Notes under the pieces: generated by a model
What the model was told of the DNA's origin: nothing
Databases searched by the model: none
The model's input: the letters and a program-made list of their open reading frames with translations, nothing else
Shown: positions 15,424-24,481 of the stretch, piece by piece
How positions within the stretch are numbered: the stretch's first letter is position 1
Layout of the letters: each line of letters opens with the position of its first letter
Assembly: GCA_002733495.1 (NCBI GenBank)
Contig: NVVV01000027.1
Coordinates: 1-37,681, forward strand
DNA from: Robiginitomaculum sp.
Lineage (GTDB): Bacteria > Pseudomonadota > Alphaproteobacteria > Caulobacterales > Maricaulaceae
DNA: 37,681 nucleotides
Direction of reading: 5' to 3'
Program-made: the position numbers and the translations under genes

Positions 15424-16911
15424 ATGTTCGGTAAACGTGTGGGCGTAAACAAGGAAACAAGCGGGGCAGGTCAAACCATCAGTGCGGGCACCAAGCCAGC
15501 CGGTGCGCCGCCTGCGGGGCTGGCCAGCAAGGATGCCGGTGACGGTTCAGCCAAGCAAAAAAGCCCTGCTGAGGCCAAAACCAAGAACAAGCCCAAAGCC
15601 GTTGCGCCAAAACCAGCCAAGGTGCCTGCGGTGCGTTCCGAAGAATACTACGCCATTAAAACTATGATTTTTAATGCCCTGATCGACACCATTGATCTGG
15701 GGCAATTGGCGCAATTGGACCAGACCAGCGCCGCCGAAGAAATACGCGATATTGTCGCTGAAATTATCTCGATTAAAAACGTCGTCATGTCGATTGCCGA
15801 GCAGGAAAGCTTGCTGCAGGACATTTGCAATGACGTCTTGGGCTATGGCCCGCTGGAACCATTATTGGCGCGTGACGATATTGCCGACATCATGGTCAAT
15901 GGTGCGAAAAGCGTCTTTATCGAAGTGGCGGGCAAGGTCGAGAAGACCAATGTGCGTTTTCGCGATAATGGCCAATTGATGAATATCTGCCAGCGCATCG
16001 TTAGCCAGGTTGGCCGCCGGGTGGACGAGTCCAGCCCGATATGTGATGCGCGGCTTGCCGATGGCTCGCGGGTGAATGTAATCGCCCCGCCGCTCTCCCT
16101 TGATGGGCCAACGCTGACCATTCGGAAATTTAAAAAAGACAAATTGACCATGCAGGACCTGGTCAAGTTTGGCTCCGTTTCTCCGGCCGCCGCCCGGGTT
16201 CTGGGCGTGATCGGGGCCAGCCGGTGTAATGTTCTGATCTCTGGCGGTACAGGCTCGGGCAAAACCACTTTGCTAAACTGTATGACCGCCTATATTGATC
16301 CGACCGAGCGCGTTGTTACCTGCGAAGATGCCGCCGAATTACAATTACAACAGCCTCATGTGGTGCGTCTGGAAACCCGCCCGCCAAACCTTGAAGGGTC
16401 GGGCATGGTGACCATGACTGATCTGGTCAAGAACTGTCTGCGGATGCGTCCTGACCGCATTATTGTCGGCGAGGTGCGGGGTCCAGAGGCATTTGACTTG
16501 CTGCAGGCCATGAATACCGGCCATGATGGCTCTATGGGCACTTTGCACGCAAACAGTCCGCGCGAAGCCCTCTCGCGTCTGGAAAGCATGATTACCATGG
16601 GCGGGTTCAGCCTGCCTTCGCGCACCATTCGCGAAATGATTTCAGGCTCTATTGATGTGGTTATTCAGGCGGCGCGCCTGCGCGATGGGTCGCGCCGCAT
16701 CACCCATATCAGCGAAGTGCTGGGCATGGAGGGTGATGTGATCGTCACCCAGGACATTATCGTGTTTGAAATTGATGGCGAGGATGAGGATGGCAATATT
16801 GCCGGGGCGCATCGCTCTACCGGCATTGCCCGTCCGGCCTTTTGGGATCGGGTGCGCTATTACGGACTGGAAAAAGAACTGGCAGGCGCCCTGGACGAGG
16901 CGGAGGGCTAG
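15424..16911 (+). CDS. cpaF: Pilus assembly secretion ATPase CpaF/TadA
   Basis: Hexameric secretion ATPase that powers Flp pilus assembly. The first 70 residues are Ala/Lys/Pro-rich and low-complexity. The conserved N-domain ([24 protein letters not shown]) follows, then the ATPase core: Walker A GGTGSGKT (274-281), the Asp box region [11 protein letters not shown], and Walker B/His box [23 protein letters not shown] plus GSMGTLHAN. The 495 residues are of normal length. The stop codon is immediately followed by the tadB ATG (16911/16912). Confidence 0.96.
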   Translation: MFGKRVGVNKETSGAGQTISAGTKPAGAPPAGLASKDAGDGSAKQKSPAEAKTKNKPKAVAPKPAKVPAVRSEEYYAIKTMIFNALIDTIDLGQLAQLDQTSAAEEIRDIVAEIISIKNVVMSIAEQESLLQDICNDVLGYGPLEPLLARDDIADIMVNGAKSVFIEVAGKVEKTNVRFRDNGQLMNICQRIVSQVGRRVDESSPICDARLADGSRVNVIAPPLSLDGPTLTIRKFKKDKLTMQDLVKFGSVSPAAARVLGVIGASRCNVLISGGTGSGKTTLLNCMTAYIDPTERVVTCEDAAELQLQQPHVVRLETRPPNLEGSGMVTMTDLVKNCLRMRPDRIIVGEVRGPEAFDLLQAMNTGHDGSMGTLHANSPREALSRLESMITMGGFSLPSRTIREMISGSIDVVIQAARLRDGSRRITHISEVLGMEGDVIVTQDIIVFEIDGEDEDGNIAGAHRSTGIARPAFWDRVRYYGLEKELAGALDEAEG

Positions 16912-17904
16912 ATGGGCGATAGTGCCATTTTCATGATTGCGGCGCTGGCCTTTATCAGTGTGGCCGGGGTGGGCTGGGTTGTTGCCGGCGGTCAAAACAA
17001 CCGTGCCAATTCCATACGCCTGCGTTCGCTCACCGCCCGTGACCAGATGAAACGCGGCAAGCGGAAAATGGCGGCCCTGGACCAGTCCAGCGCGCGCCGC
17101 AAACAATTGCAGGAAACCTTAAAAGAGCTGGACCAGCACCAGAAAGAACAGCGCAAACGCACCATCACCTTAAAATCGCGCATTCAACAGGCGGGGTTTT
17201 CCTTCTCGCCCACGGCCTTTCACATCACCACCTTGGCCATTGGCCTGGGCGTGGCGCTGGTCCTGATGCTGGTCGGGCAAACCATATTGGTGGCGCTGGC
17301 CTTTGGTTTTGGGGCCGGTTTTGGCCTGCCACGCTGGTTTTTGGGCTTTGTGCGCAAACGGCGTGTCAAAAAATTCAGGCTGGAATTTGCCAATGCCATT
17401 GACGTCATTGTGCGCGGTATCAAGTCCGGCCTGCCGCTAAATGAATGCCTGCGGATCATTGCCCGCGAAGCCCCGGCACCCGTAGGGCCAGAGTTTCAAA
17501 AACTGGTCGAGGGTATGACGGTTGGCGTTGATCTGGGCCGAGGTCTGGAAAAAATGTATGAGCGCATGCCCTTGTCCGAGCTAAACTTTTTCACCATTGT
17601 TCTGACCATCCAGCAAAAGACTGGCGGCAATCTGGCCGAGGCGCTGGGCAATCTCTCTATCGTCTTGCGGGCGCGTAAAATGATGCGCGAGAAAATCGGC
17701 GCTTTATCCTCCGAGGCCAAGGCCTCATCAGGGATTATTGGCTCGCTGCCGCCTTTGGTCATGACCATCGTTTATCTAACCACGCCAGAATATATGAGCC
17801 TGATGTTTACTGAGGATCTGGGCCGGTTAATGCTGGCCGGGGCGGGCATCTGGATGGGTCTTGGCATTTTTGTCATGAGCCGCATGATTGCGTTTGATTT
17901 TTAA
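16912..17904 (+). CDS. tadB: Tad platform protein TadB (GspF family)
   Basis: Inner-membrane platform protein on which CpaF acts. The 330 residues have an N-terminal helix (FMIAALAFISVAGVGWVVAGG), a basic/coiled linker (QLQETLKELDQHQKEQRKR), two central membrane spans and the GspF/T2SSF domain (FANAIDVIVRGIKSGLPLNECLRIIAREAP, then IQQKTGGNLAEALGNLSIVLRARKMMREKI). A C-terminal span ends the chain. There are no spacer bases after cpaF. It pairs with TadC directly downstream. Confidence 0.94.
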   Translation: MGDSAIFMIAALAFISVAGVGWVVAGGQNNRANSIRLRSLTARDQMKRGKRKMAALDQSSARRKQLQETLKELDQHQKEQRKRTITLKSRIQQAGFSFSPTAFHITTLAIGLGVALVLMLVGQTILVALAFGFGAGFGLPRWFLGFVRKRRVKKFRLEFANAIDVIVRGIKSGLPLNECLRIIAREAPAPVGPEFQKLVEGMTVGVDLGRGLEKMYERMPLSELNFFTIVLTIQQKTGGNLAEALGNLSIVLRARKMMREKIGALSSEAKASSGIIGSLPPLVMTIVYLTTPEYMSLMFTEDLGRLMLAGAGIWMGLGIFVMSRMIAFDF

Positions 17905-17916
17905 GGTACGGGCGCA

Positions 17917-18888
17917 ATGGAAAAACTAATATCGACCTTAACCGACCCCGAAATAGTCATTTCTGCCTTGGCAGCTATCGCCGTTTTTGCCACGGTGATG
18001 ACCATCATTGCGCCTATGTTTTCGGGAAATAAATTTGCCGGGCGGTTAAAGTCTGTCTCAAACCGCCGTGAACAATTGCGCAAGCAAAGCCGCGCCGCTT
18101 TGGAGAAAAAACAGGCAAACCTTCGTGGCGAGTCCAAAGGCTTTATGACTGATGTTGTGGCCAAGCTGCACCTGCAAAAATTACTGGAAGATGCCAGCTT
18201 GCAAACCAAACTGATGCAGGCGGGCTTGCGCGGGCAAGGCCCGGTGATGATGTTTTATTTTCTGCGCATGGTGATGCCGATTGTACTTTTTACAGGCGGC
18301 GCACTGTATCTGTTTTTTCTGAATGATATGGGCAAACCGCCTATTACGCGGCTGGCGCTGGCGCTGGGCTTGGCACTGGTTGGCTATTATGCCCCGGCGA
18401 TTTATCTCACTAACGTGGCCGCGAAACGCCGCGAATCCATTATGCGCGCCTTTCCTGATGCGCTGGATTTATTGCTGATTTGTGTCGAGGCCGGTATGTC
18501 GATCGAGGCAGCCTTTCAAAAAGTGGCCGCCGAAGTCGGGTCAAGCTCTATCGAGCTGGCCGAGGAAATGTCGCTGACCACGGCGGAGCTGAGCTATCTG
18601 GGCGAGCGTCGCCAAGCCTATGAAAACTTGGCCCGACGCACCAACCATCCCGGTGTGAAGGCAGTGGCGACCTCGCTTATTCAGGCCGAGCGCTATGGCA
18701 CACCTTTGGGGTCGTCCTTGCGCGTTATGGCCAAGGAAAATCGCGATATGCGCATGGCACAGGCCGAAAAAAAGGCGGCGGCTTTACCTGCCAAGCTGAC
18801 TGTTCCGATGATTATTTTCTTCCTGCCGGTGCTGTTTGTTGTGATCCTTGGCCCAGCCATCATTCGTTTTCAGCATATGGGCCAGTAA
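17917..18888 (+). CDS. tadC: Tad platform protein TadC (GspF family)
   Basis: Second GspF-type inner-membrane platform subunit, partner of TadB. The 323 residues have an N-terminal span, a basic region, two spans around residues 110-165, and the T2SSF domain (FPDALDLLLICVEAGMSIEAAFQKVA, RTNHPGVKAVATSLIQAERYGTPLGSSLRVMAKE). The last span is MIIFFLPVLFVVILGPAII. It starts 12 bp after tadB and is the last recognisable tad gene here. A weak 5-bp hairpin after its stop is not a convincing terminator. Confidence 0.94.
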   Translation: MEKLISTLTDPEIVISALAAIAVFATVMTIIAPMFSGNKFAGRLKSVSNRREQLRKQSRAALEKKQANLRGESKGFMTDVVAKLHLQKLLEDASLQTKLMQAGLRGQGPVMMFYFLRMVMPIVLFTGGALYLFFLNDMGKPPITRLALALGLALVGYYAPAIYLTNVAAKRRESIMRAFPDALDLLLICVEAGMSIEAAFQKVAAEVGSSSIELAEEMSLTTAELSYLGERRQAYENLARRTNHPGVKAVATSLIQAERYGTPLGSSLRVMAKENRDMRMAQAEKKAAALPAKLTVPMIIFFLPVLFVVILGPAIIRFQHMGQ

Positions 18889-18960
18889 GGGGTGCAGCGC
18901 ACCTTGTGCAAAAGTATTTGAATAATTTTCTATTTTCCGGCATCTTTCTCTTTTGAGACA

Positions 18961-20037
18961 ATGGGCCGGGTGCTGCGCTTTATGTTAATCTCTGTTCCTG
19001 TTTTTTTTGCTTTGCTGGCTGGGGCCGTTTTATCCTATGTGGTGACCCGCATGGCTATGAAATGGCAAGTGCTGGACCACCCCAATACCCGGTCTTTGCA
19101 TTCAGTCTCTACGCCAAAAGCGGGCGGTATTGGCCTGATGGCGGGTATGAGCCTGCCTCTGGCGGTAATAGGCTTTGGCCCGGGCTTTGGACTGCACAAT
19201 ACGCAGGTCTTGTGGCTTATTCTTCTGGCCATGCTGACCGGGCTTTTGGGTCTCTATGATGATATTCGTGATTTACCGGCAAAGCTTAAATTTCTAATTT
19301 TGGCGTTCTTTTCCCTCGCGCTTTCTGCCCTTGTTTATCCGGTCAGTTATTTCTATCTGGATCAGGGACAGATCGCTTTACCATTTTTTCTGGCGATTTT
19401 GGGCACGGCGCTTTGGGTGTTTGTACTCAGCAATGCCAGCAATTTTATGGACGGCGCCGATGGCCTGATCGCCAGCAGTGCCATTATTGCCGGGACGGGC
19501 CTGACGGTATTGGCCTTTGATCAGGGGCAAATGCTTGTTGCAGTTCTGGCCCTGGCGCTGATTTTTTCGCTGCTGGGGTTTCTGCCTTTGAATATTGTCC
19601 GGGCGCGGATTTTCCTTGGTGATACCGGGGCATTATTTATTGGCTTTTGGCTGGCGGGCCTTGCGCTGATGTACATTGAAAACGGCCCGCCCGGCGCGCT
19701 CTATGCGGTGGTGCTGATCTTCATGCCCTGGTTGTCTGATATTCTACTGACCATGGCGTGGCGCGCCCGGCATGGTCATGACCTTCTTAGCGCCCACAAC
19801 GATCATCTCTATCAGTTGTTTTTGCGCCGGGGTCTAAGTCACGGGCGAATGGCTTTCTTTATGGCTATGCAAAGCGCGGTGTGTGTAATGCTGGCTTGGG
19901 TGTTTCGGGCCTCGGCCACCAGTGAATTGCTGGCGCTGGCTGCAATTGCCGTTTTTGCCGTTATCATTCACTGGTGGGCGCGGGCGATTATGGCTAGTCC
20001 AGCGTCCGGCGATAACGAAGCAGCGCCAGAGCACTGA
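18961..20037 (+). CDS. Polyprenyl-phosphate N-acetylhexosamine-1-phosphate transferase (MraY/WecA superfamily)
   Basis: Multi-pass membrane enzyme that moves a sugar-phosphate from a UDP-sugar to undecaprenyl phosphate, the initiating step of surface glycan synthesis. The 358 residues have about ten hydrophobic segments. The family's cytoplasmic motifs are YDDIRD (99-104), NFMDGADG (161-168), FLGDTG (218-223) and the His motif HNDHLYQ (279-285). This HNDH form is that of the WbpL/WecA-like branch, not MraY. GAGA lies just before the ATG. The gene follows tadC by 72 bp on the same strand, so a link with the pilus (for example pilin glycosylation) is possible but unproven. Its 3' end overlaps the end of the opposite-strand permease gene by 44 bp. 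Confidence 0.88.
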   Translation: MGRVLRFMLISVPVFFALLAGAVLSYVVTRMAMKWQVLDHPNTRSLHSVSTPKAGGIGLMAGMSLPLAVIGFGPGFGLHNTQVLWLILLAMLTGLLGLYDDIRDLPAKLKFLILAFFSLALSALVYPVSYFYLDQGQIALPFFLAILGTALWVFVLSNASNFMDGADGLIASSAIIAGTGLTVLAFDQGQMLVAVLALALIFSLLGFLPLNIVRARIFLGDTGALFIGFWLAGLALMYIENGPPGALYAVVLIFMPWLSDILLTMAWRARHGHDLLSAHNDHLYQLFLRRGLSHGRMAFFMAMQSAVCVMLAWVFRASATSELLALAAIAVFAVIIHWWARAIMASPASGDNEAAPEH

Positions 20038-21130
20038 CGGCGACGATCAGGGCCAGCAGCGGCCATATGTCGGCAACCAGGTCAGCTCGCCCGGAACCTT
20101 TGAGCATAATGCCCCGCACCAGCCGCATATAATGGGTGGCCGGCAAAACTTCGCCTATGGCCTGTGCCCAGCCCGGCATGCCACGAAACGGAAACATAAA
20201 GCCCGACAGCAGGATTTGTGGCAACAATAAAAACACCATCATCTGCATGGCTTGCATCTGGGTACGGGCCACCGTGGAGAAAAGAAAACCGATCAGCAGA
20301 TTAACCAGAATATAAAGCGTGGAAATCCATAAAAAGAGCAGTTTTGAACCTTCAAACGGAATATCAAACAAGATCCCCCCGGCGCTTAGCACCACAATGA
20401 TCTGGATATAGCCAACCGCCACATAAGGGGCCACTTTGCCAATCATCACCTCCGCTGGGCGTGAGGGCATGGCCAGTAAATTCTCCATTGTGCCCCGTTC
20501 GGTCTCGCGGGTTAGCGCCACTGCCGTCATCAAGGTCATGGTCATGGTCAGGATAATACCGAGCAAGCCCGGTATGATGTTATATTGCGTGATCCCGGCG
20601 GGGTTATACCGCCGCTGCAAAACCATGGTGATCGGCGGCGGTCCGGCGGCAAGACCCGCCAAAGCGCCTGTCAGTTCACGGCGCAGGCCGGTATTGATAA
20701 TCTCGTCGGCTGCAGCCAATGCGCCCGAGGCCGCCGATGGGTCGGTGGCGTCGGCAATGACCAGCATTTGCGGTCTTAAACCTCTGGTAAGATCGCGGCC
20801 AAAATGCTCTGGGATTTCAAAAATAAAATTGATCTTGCCTGCCGCCATGGCCGCTTCGGCTTTGGCCGGATCTGTGGAGGCAATGGTAAAATCCACATAA
20901 GTGGAATTGGCAAAGGCGGTCACCACGGCCCGTGAAAAGGCCGAATTGTCCCGGTCGATAATGGCCGAAGGCAAATGGCGCGGATCAGAGTTAATGGCAT
21001 AGGAAAACAGGATAAGCTGTAGCACCGGAATGCCGATCATCATGGCAAAGGTCATGCGGTCGCGGCGCATCTGGATGAATTCCTTGATGAGGATGGCGTT
21101 GATACGCGCCAGGGAAAATTCGGTTTTCAT
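19994..21130 (-). CDS. ABC-2 type permease of a drug/solute exporter
   Basis: Membrane subunit of the ABC exporter encoded here, similar in layout to YbhR/YbhS/YhhJ. The 378 residues have one N-terminal span (MTFAMMIGIPVLQLILFSYAI), a large extracytoplasmic domain (about 45-170), then five spans. The ABC-2 signature is RETERGTMENLLAMPSRPAEVMIGKVAPY. Its ATG overlaps the ATPase stop by 4 bp (21127-21130). It is the last gene of the TetR-HlyD-ATPase-permease operon. Only one permease gene is present, so the transporter may be a homodimer. The substrate is unknown. Confidence 0.9.
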   Translation of the reverse strand: MKTEFSLARINAILIKEFIQMRRDRMTFAMMIGIPVLQLILFSYAINSDPRHLPSAIIDRDNSAFSRAVVTAFANSTYVDFTIASTDPAKAEAAMAAGKINFIFEIPEHFGRDLTRGLRPQMLVIADATDPSAASGALAAADEIINTGLRRELTGALAGLAAGPPPITMVLQRRYNPAGITQYNIIPGLLGIILTMTMTLMTAVALTRETERGTMENLLAMPSRPAEVMIGKVAPYVAVGYIQIIVVLSAGGILFDIPFEGSKLLFLWISTLYILVNLLIGFLFSTVARTQMQAMQMMVFLLLPQILLSGFMFPFRGMPGWAQAIGEVLPATHYMRLVRGIMLKGSGRADLVADIWPLLALIVAVSALALLRYRRTLD

Positions 21131-22077
21131 GCGAAATTATCCTTCACGTCGCGCATTAAATGGATGAAGGCCTCTTCCAGCCCGGTCTCTATGGGGGTCC
21201 AGTGCAGGGCTGGGTCTGCGCGCATGGGGGCAATGGCGGCCTCAAGCGCGGCCTTGTCTGGCCCGCTGATATGCAAGGAGGTGCCAAAGCGCGCCACCTG
21301 TTCAATGCCGGGTGTTGCTTTTAGTGTTTTGGCCAAGGCACCAAGATTTTGCCCTTCGACCTTCCAGGTTGAAAGGCCAATTTTTCTGGCAATCTCTGCC
21401 GATGGGCCATCAATCAGTTTTCTGCCATAGGCGATATAGGCGATAAAATCGCACTGCACCGCCTCGTCCATATAGTGTGTGCTGACCAATATGGTCACGC
21501 CTTGATCGGATAAATCGTGAATGGTTTCCCAAAACTCGCGCCGTGCCTTGGGGTCTACCCCGGCGGTGGGTTCATCCAGCAGCAAGAGTTTGGGGTCGTG
21601 CAGCATACAGGCTGACAGGGCCAGGCGCTGTTTCCACCCGCCAGAAAGCGTGCCCGCCAATTGATTGGCCCGTTCCGACAGGCCCAGGTTTTTTAATGCG
21701 CTGCGCACACGTTCACGGCGGTTCTCCAGCCCATACATCCGCCCGACAAAGTGCAGGTTTTCGGCAATGGTCAGGTCTTCCCACAAGGAAAAGCGCTGGG
21801 TCATATAGCCAACTTGCGTCTTGATCAGGCCTGATTGTTCAATCACATCCCAGCCAAGGCACGTGCCTGATCCGCCTTCGGGTTTTAACAAGCCACAAAT
21901 CATGCGCAAAGTGGTGGTCTTGCCAGAGCCATTTGGCCCCAAAAACCCATACACCGCGCCGCGCGGCACCTGAAGGTCAAAATTATCAACCACCTTGCGC
22001 GTGCCATATATTTTGGTCATGCCCTTAACATCAATGACCGGCGATGCCGCTTCCTTTGTGGCGTTTTGCGCGTTCAT
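21127..22077 (-). CDS. ABC exporter ATP-binding protein
   Basis: ATPase subunit of the exporter. The 316 residues have a full ABC module: Walker A GPNGSGKTT (47-55), Q-loop YMTQRFSLW, signature LSGGWKQ (144-150), Walker B LLLLDEP (164-170), and switch His in VSTHYMDEA. The C-terminal 90 residues form the extra domain common to ABC-2 export ATPases of the YbhF/CcmA type. Only one ABC module is present, whereas YbhF carries two. There are 4-bp overlaps with the HlyD gene upstream and the permease gene downstream. Confidence 0.93.
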   Translation of the reverse strand: MNAQNATKEAASPVIDVKGMTKIYGTRKVVDNFDLQVPRGAVYGFLGPNGSGKTTTLRMICGLLKPEGGSGTCLGWDVIEQSGLIKTQVGYMTQRFSLWEDLTIAENLHFVGRMYGLENRRERVRSALKNLGLSERANQLAGTLSGGWKQRLALSACMLHDPKLLLLDEPTAGVDPKARREFWETIHDLSDQGVTILVSTHYMDEAVQCDFIAYIAYGRKLIDGPSAEIARKIGLSTWKVEGQNLGALAKTLKATPGIEQVARFGTSLHISGPDKAALEAAIAPMRADPALHWTPIETGLEEAFIHLMRDVKDNFA

Positions 22078-23030
22078 GGCAATTTTACCGCCACCGGCTG
22101 ACCCGGGTGAAACTGTGTCGGTTCCTCAGGTTGAACTTCGGCCATATAAACCAGCTTGGTCCGCTCTTTTTCGGTAAAGATCACCGGCGGTGTAAATTCT
22201 GCAGAGGGCGCGATAAAGACGATGCGTCCCTTTGCGCCGCCCGCGCATCCATCACAAGAAAGCCTGACCGGATCGCCCACACGAACCTGCCCCAATTGCG
22301 TTTGCGGAATGAAAAAGCGAATGCGCATGTTTTCAGGTGGCAAGAGCGCCAGGACCGGCTGCGCCGGGCCAGCGATTTCACCAACACGGCGGATCAGCGT
22401 TTGCACCAGACCTGCGTTTGGGGCCTGTACGCTCAAATCATCTAAGGCCGTGCGGGCCTGTTGCACCAGTGCATCCTGCACCTGCACCTCCTGCTCTGCG
22501 GCGGCAATCTTATCCTGACGCGCTGGGGCGCGTATCAGATCAAGACGGGCCTTTTGTGCCCGTAAAGCGGCTTTGGCCTGTGCCAGCGCAGCCGTGTCCT
22601 GATCCAGTCGAGCCTGGGGGGCCTGCCCTTTGCGCACCAGCGACGCAGAACGGGTATGGTTTTCCTCCGCCAGAACGAGGCTAGCCTCAGCCTGGGCCAC
22701 ATTTTCCCGCGCGGCCTTGATGTCCTGCAGACGGCCCCCGGCGCGCAAATCCGCAAGGCGGGCGTGGCTGGCCATAAGGGCCGCCTCGGCCTGATCCAGT
22801 TTTGACTTTACCGTGCCATCATCAAGCGTGAATAATAAATCGCCGGGGGATACTGTATCGCCCTCTGCCACCATAAGGGTCGTAATCGGCCCGTTTGTAC
22901 GCGGCGCAAGATAGAGTGTGCGTCCCACCCCATAGCCCTGAAGTGTGTGGACCTGTTCGCCGGAATTTTCAGTGGGGCTACACGCGGCCAGAAGAGAACC
23001 AAGAGCAAATAAAAACGATAGACGGGTCAT
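22074..23030 (-). CDS. HlyD/MFP-family periplasmic adaptor, lipoprotein
   Basis: Membrane-fusion subunit linking the ABC exporter to the outer membrane, like YbhG. The 318 residues begin with a lipoprotein signal ending LLAAC (C17). The biotinyl-lipoyl half-motif follows (GPITTLMVAEGDTVSPGDLLFTLDDG), then a long alpha-helical hairpin rich in Ala/Gln/Arg (about 75-205). The second lipoyl half is LSVQAPNAGLVQTLIRRVGEIAGPAQPVLALL, and a beta-barrel region completes it. Overlaps of 4 bp at both ends show a tight operon. No outer-membrane channel gene is seen nearby. Confidence 0.9.
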   Translation of the reverse strand: MTRLSFLFALGSLLAACSPTENSGEQVHTLQGYGVGRTLYLAPRTNGPITTLMVAEGDTVSPGDLLFTLDDGTVKSKLDQAEAALMASHARLADLRAGGRLQDIKAARENVAQAEASLVLAEENHTRSASLVRKGQAPQARLDQDTAALAQAKAALRAQKARLDLIRAPARQDKIAAAEQEVQVQDALVQQARTALDDLSVQAPNAGLVQTLIRRVGEIAGPAQPVLALLPPENMRIRFFIPQTQLGQVRVGDPVRLSCDGCAGGAKGRIVFIAPSAEFTPPVIFTEKERTKLVYMAEVQPEEPTQFHPGQPVAVKLP

Positions 23031-23686
23031 GTCCTGACCTCCCTTGCACCCTTTTGCAGAATGCCGTTCAGAAAAATATCAATATGCTGTGCAATCAGGG
23101 CCTGGGCATCCAAAGGCGTTTCTTTGGGTCGTATAAACACGCCATTCCAGATGATCTGCATAATCATCGGGGCAACAAACAGGCGCGCCATATGCTCTGG
23201 AGGGTGGGGGCGAAATTCACCACTTTTTACCCCCGCTTTAATCAGGGCCATCACCGCGCCCAGCCCTACATCAATGACATTGGTGCGATAAACTTGCGCC
23301 AGTTCGGGAAAACGTACCGCTTCGCTGATCACCAAAAGGGGGATGGCGCCGGTTGCGGGATCGCCAAGGCGCTGGGCGGCAAAAGACAGCATGGCCCTCA
23401 AAACCGGGGCTATGGGGCCTTGCCCTCCCGCATCGGCCATCATTTTTAAATGCGCGGCAACCGGGGTCATGGCGCGGTCAATCAGTGCCTCCAGTAATGC
23501 GTTTTTGCTGTCAAAATAAAGATAGATCGTGCCTTTTGAGATGCCGGCCTTTCGCGCAATCTCGTCCATACGCGCTGCGCCAAACCCCCGCGCACGAAAC
23601 ACAATCAGCGCCGCATCCAGAATTTGCCCGGGGCGCTCGGCTGGCTGGCGCTGCCAGCGAGGTTTTATGTCGTGCATGTCTGCCAT
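23027..23686 (-). CDS. TetR-family repressor of the efflux operon
   Basis: The 219-residue regulator has an N-terminal DNA-binding domain (ILDAALIVFRARGFGAARMDEIARKAGISKGTIYLYFDSKNALLEALI, about residues 22-70) and a variable helical ligand domain, as in the AcrR/CerR group. It is the first gene of the operon and overlaps the adaptor gene by 4 bp. A palindrome that fits a TetR operator lies in its promoter (23734-23747), so autorepression relieved by a transported compound is likely. The RBS before the first ATG is poor; a second ATG a few codons in is an alternative start. Confidence 0.92.
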   Translation of the reverse strand: MADMHDIKPRWQRQPAERPGQILDAALIVFRARGFGAARMDEIARKAGISKGTIYLYFDSKNALLEALIDRAMTPVAAHLKMMADAGGQGPIAPVLRAMLSFAAQRLGDPATGAIPLLVISEAVRFPELAQVYRTNVIDVGLGAVMALIKAGVKSGEFRPHPPEHMARLFVAPMIMQIIWNGVFIRPKETPLDAQALIAQHIDIFLNGILQKGAREVRT

Positions 23687-23727
23687 ATGCCGTTCGCAAT
23701 TTCATTTCGGTGATCGTTATCATTCTG

Positions 23728-23756
23728 TATATAACTGACCAGTCAGTAATTATCAA
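23728..23756 (-). promoter_or_regulatory. Sigma70-like promoter with TetR operator in its spacer
   Basis: Read on the minus strand, TTGATA (23756-23751) and TATATA (23733-23728) are separated by exactly 17 bp. The spacer contains ACTGAC-CA-GTCAGT (23734-23747), a perfect 6+6 inverted repeat with a 2-bp centre. Repressor bound here would block RNA polymerase. The start codon of the tetR gene is 41 bp beyond the -10 element. The 160 bp on the other side, up to the DUF1203 gene, shows no recognisable feature. Confidence 0.75.
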
Positions 23757-23917
23757 GAGGTAAGGAAAGGCATTAGGACGTTGGTGTGAAGGGGGACCGA
23801 AGGGGCAGGTCAGAAAGTGTGTGTACGTAAGGGCGTGGGTGTGGAGGCGTTTCAATATACCGGGATAGCCCTGTCAGAGGAAAACCAGTCATTCAGGCAC
23901 TACACCCAGCTTTGGTA

Positions 23918-24394
23918 TTAACCCGCTTTGGGGCGTATAACCTCGCCGGAAAAGCACCTACGCTTCGCGTTATGGGCGTGAATATTCTTGACATCTGGAT
24001 TGGCAAAAAACCGTAAAATGGTGCTTTCAATCTCATCGCCTTTGGCCAGCACTGCATCCACCATCATGCCTTTTTCATCAAAGGCGCGCAGTGACAAAAG
24101 TCGGTCAAACATAACCGCTGGAACTTCGTTGCGTTCTTCATAGGCATTTACCGCGCCTTCGCGAATAAAAATGGCGTGGGCGGCGCGATAGGGGGTATTT
24201 AGAGCCATGCTGACTTGGTTGAGCAATAACACATGCGCGCCCACAGCAATTTCGCGCATTTCTATGCGATCAGGAAAACCGGGGCAGACATCAACCGGCA
24301 AGCGCTTTGCACCAAAATTTGCCAGGTCTTCGTCGGAAAGCCCATAAAAGTGCATATATGGTTTTGCCAACAGGCCACGGACACTATAGGTCAT
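23918..24394 (-). CDS. DUF1203 family protein
   Basis: A 158-residue cytoplasmic protein without signal or membrane segments. It shows the DUF1203 pattern: an early FYGLSDEDL segment, RLPVDVCPGFPDRIEMREIAVGAHVLLLNQ, then TPYRAAHAIFIREGA, and a C-terminal His-rich stretch (NIHAHNAKRRCFSGE). The biochemical function of the family is unknown to me. It lies 87 bp downstream of ispE on the same strand, without an evident RBS beyond a weak AAGG, and could be co-transcribed. Confidence 0.8.
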   Translation of the reverse strand: MTYSVRGLLAKPYMHFYGLSDEDLANFGAKRLPVDVCPGFPDRIEMREIAVGAHVLLLNQVSMALNTPYRAAHAIFIREGAVNAYEERNEVPAVMFDRLLSLRAFDEKGMMVDAVLAKGDEIESTILRFFANPDVKNIHAHNAKRRCFSGEVIRPKAG

Positions 24395-24481
24395 AGGGGC
24401 GCTGCCTTGTGTGTTCGCCCGTATTTTGGCGTGCGTCGAACCGCCCAGCCACCCAGAAACTGCTTAGGTCAGAATTCTGAC

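Noticed and set aside
18891..18903. Hairpin GGTGC-AGC-GCACC after tadC as a terminator
   Set aside because: The stem is only 5 bp and is followed by no T-run.
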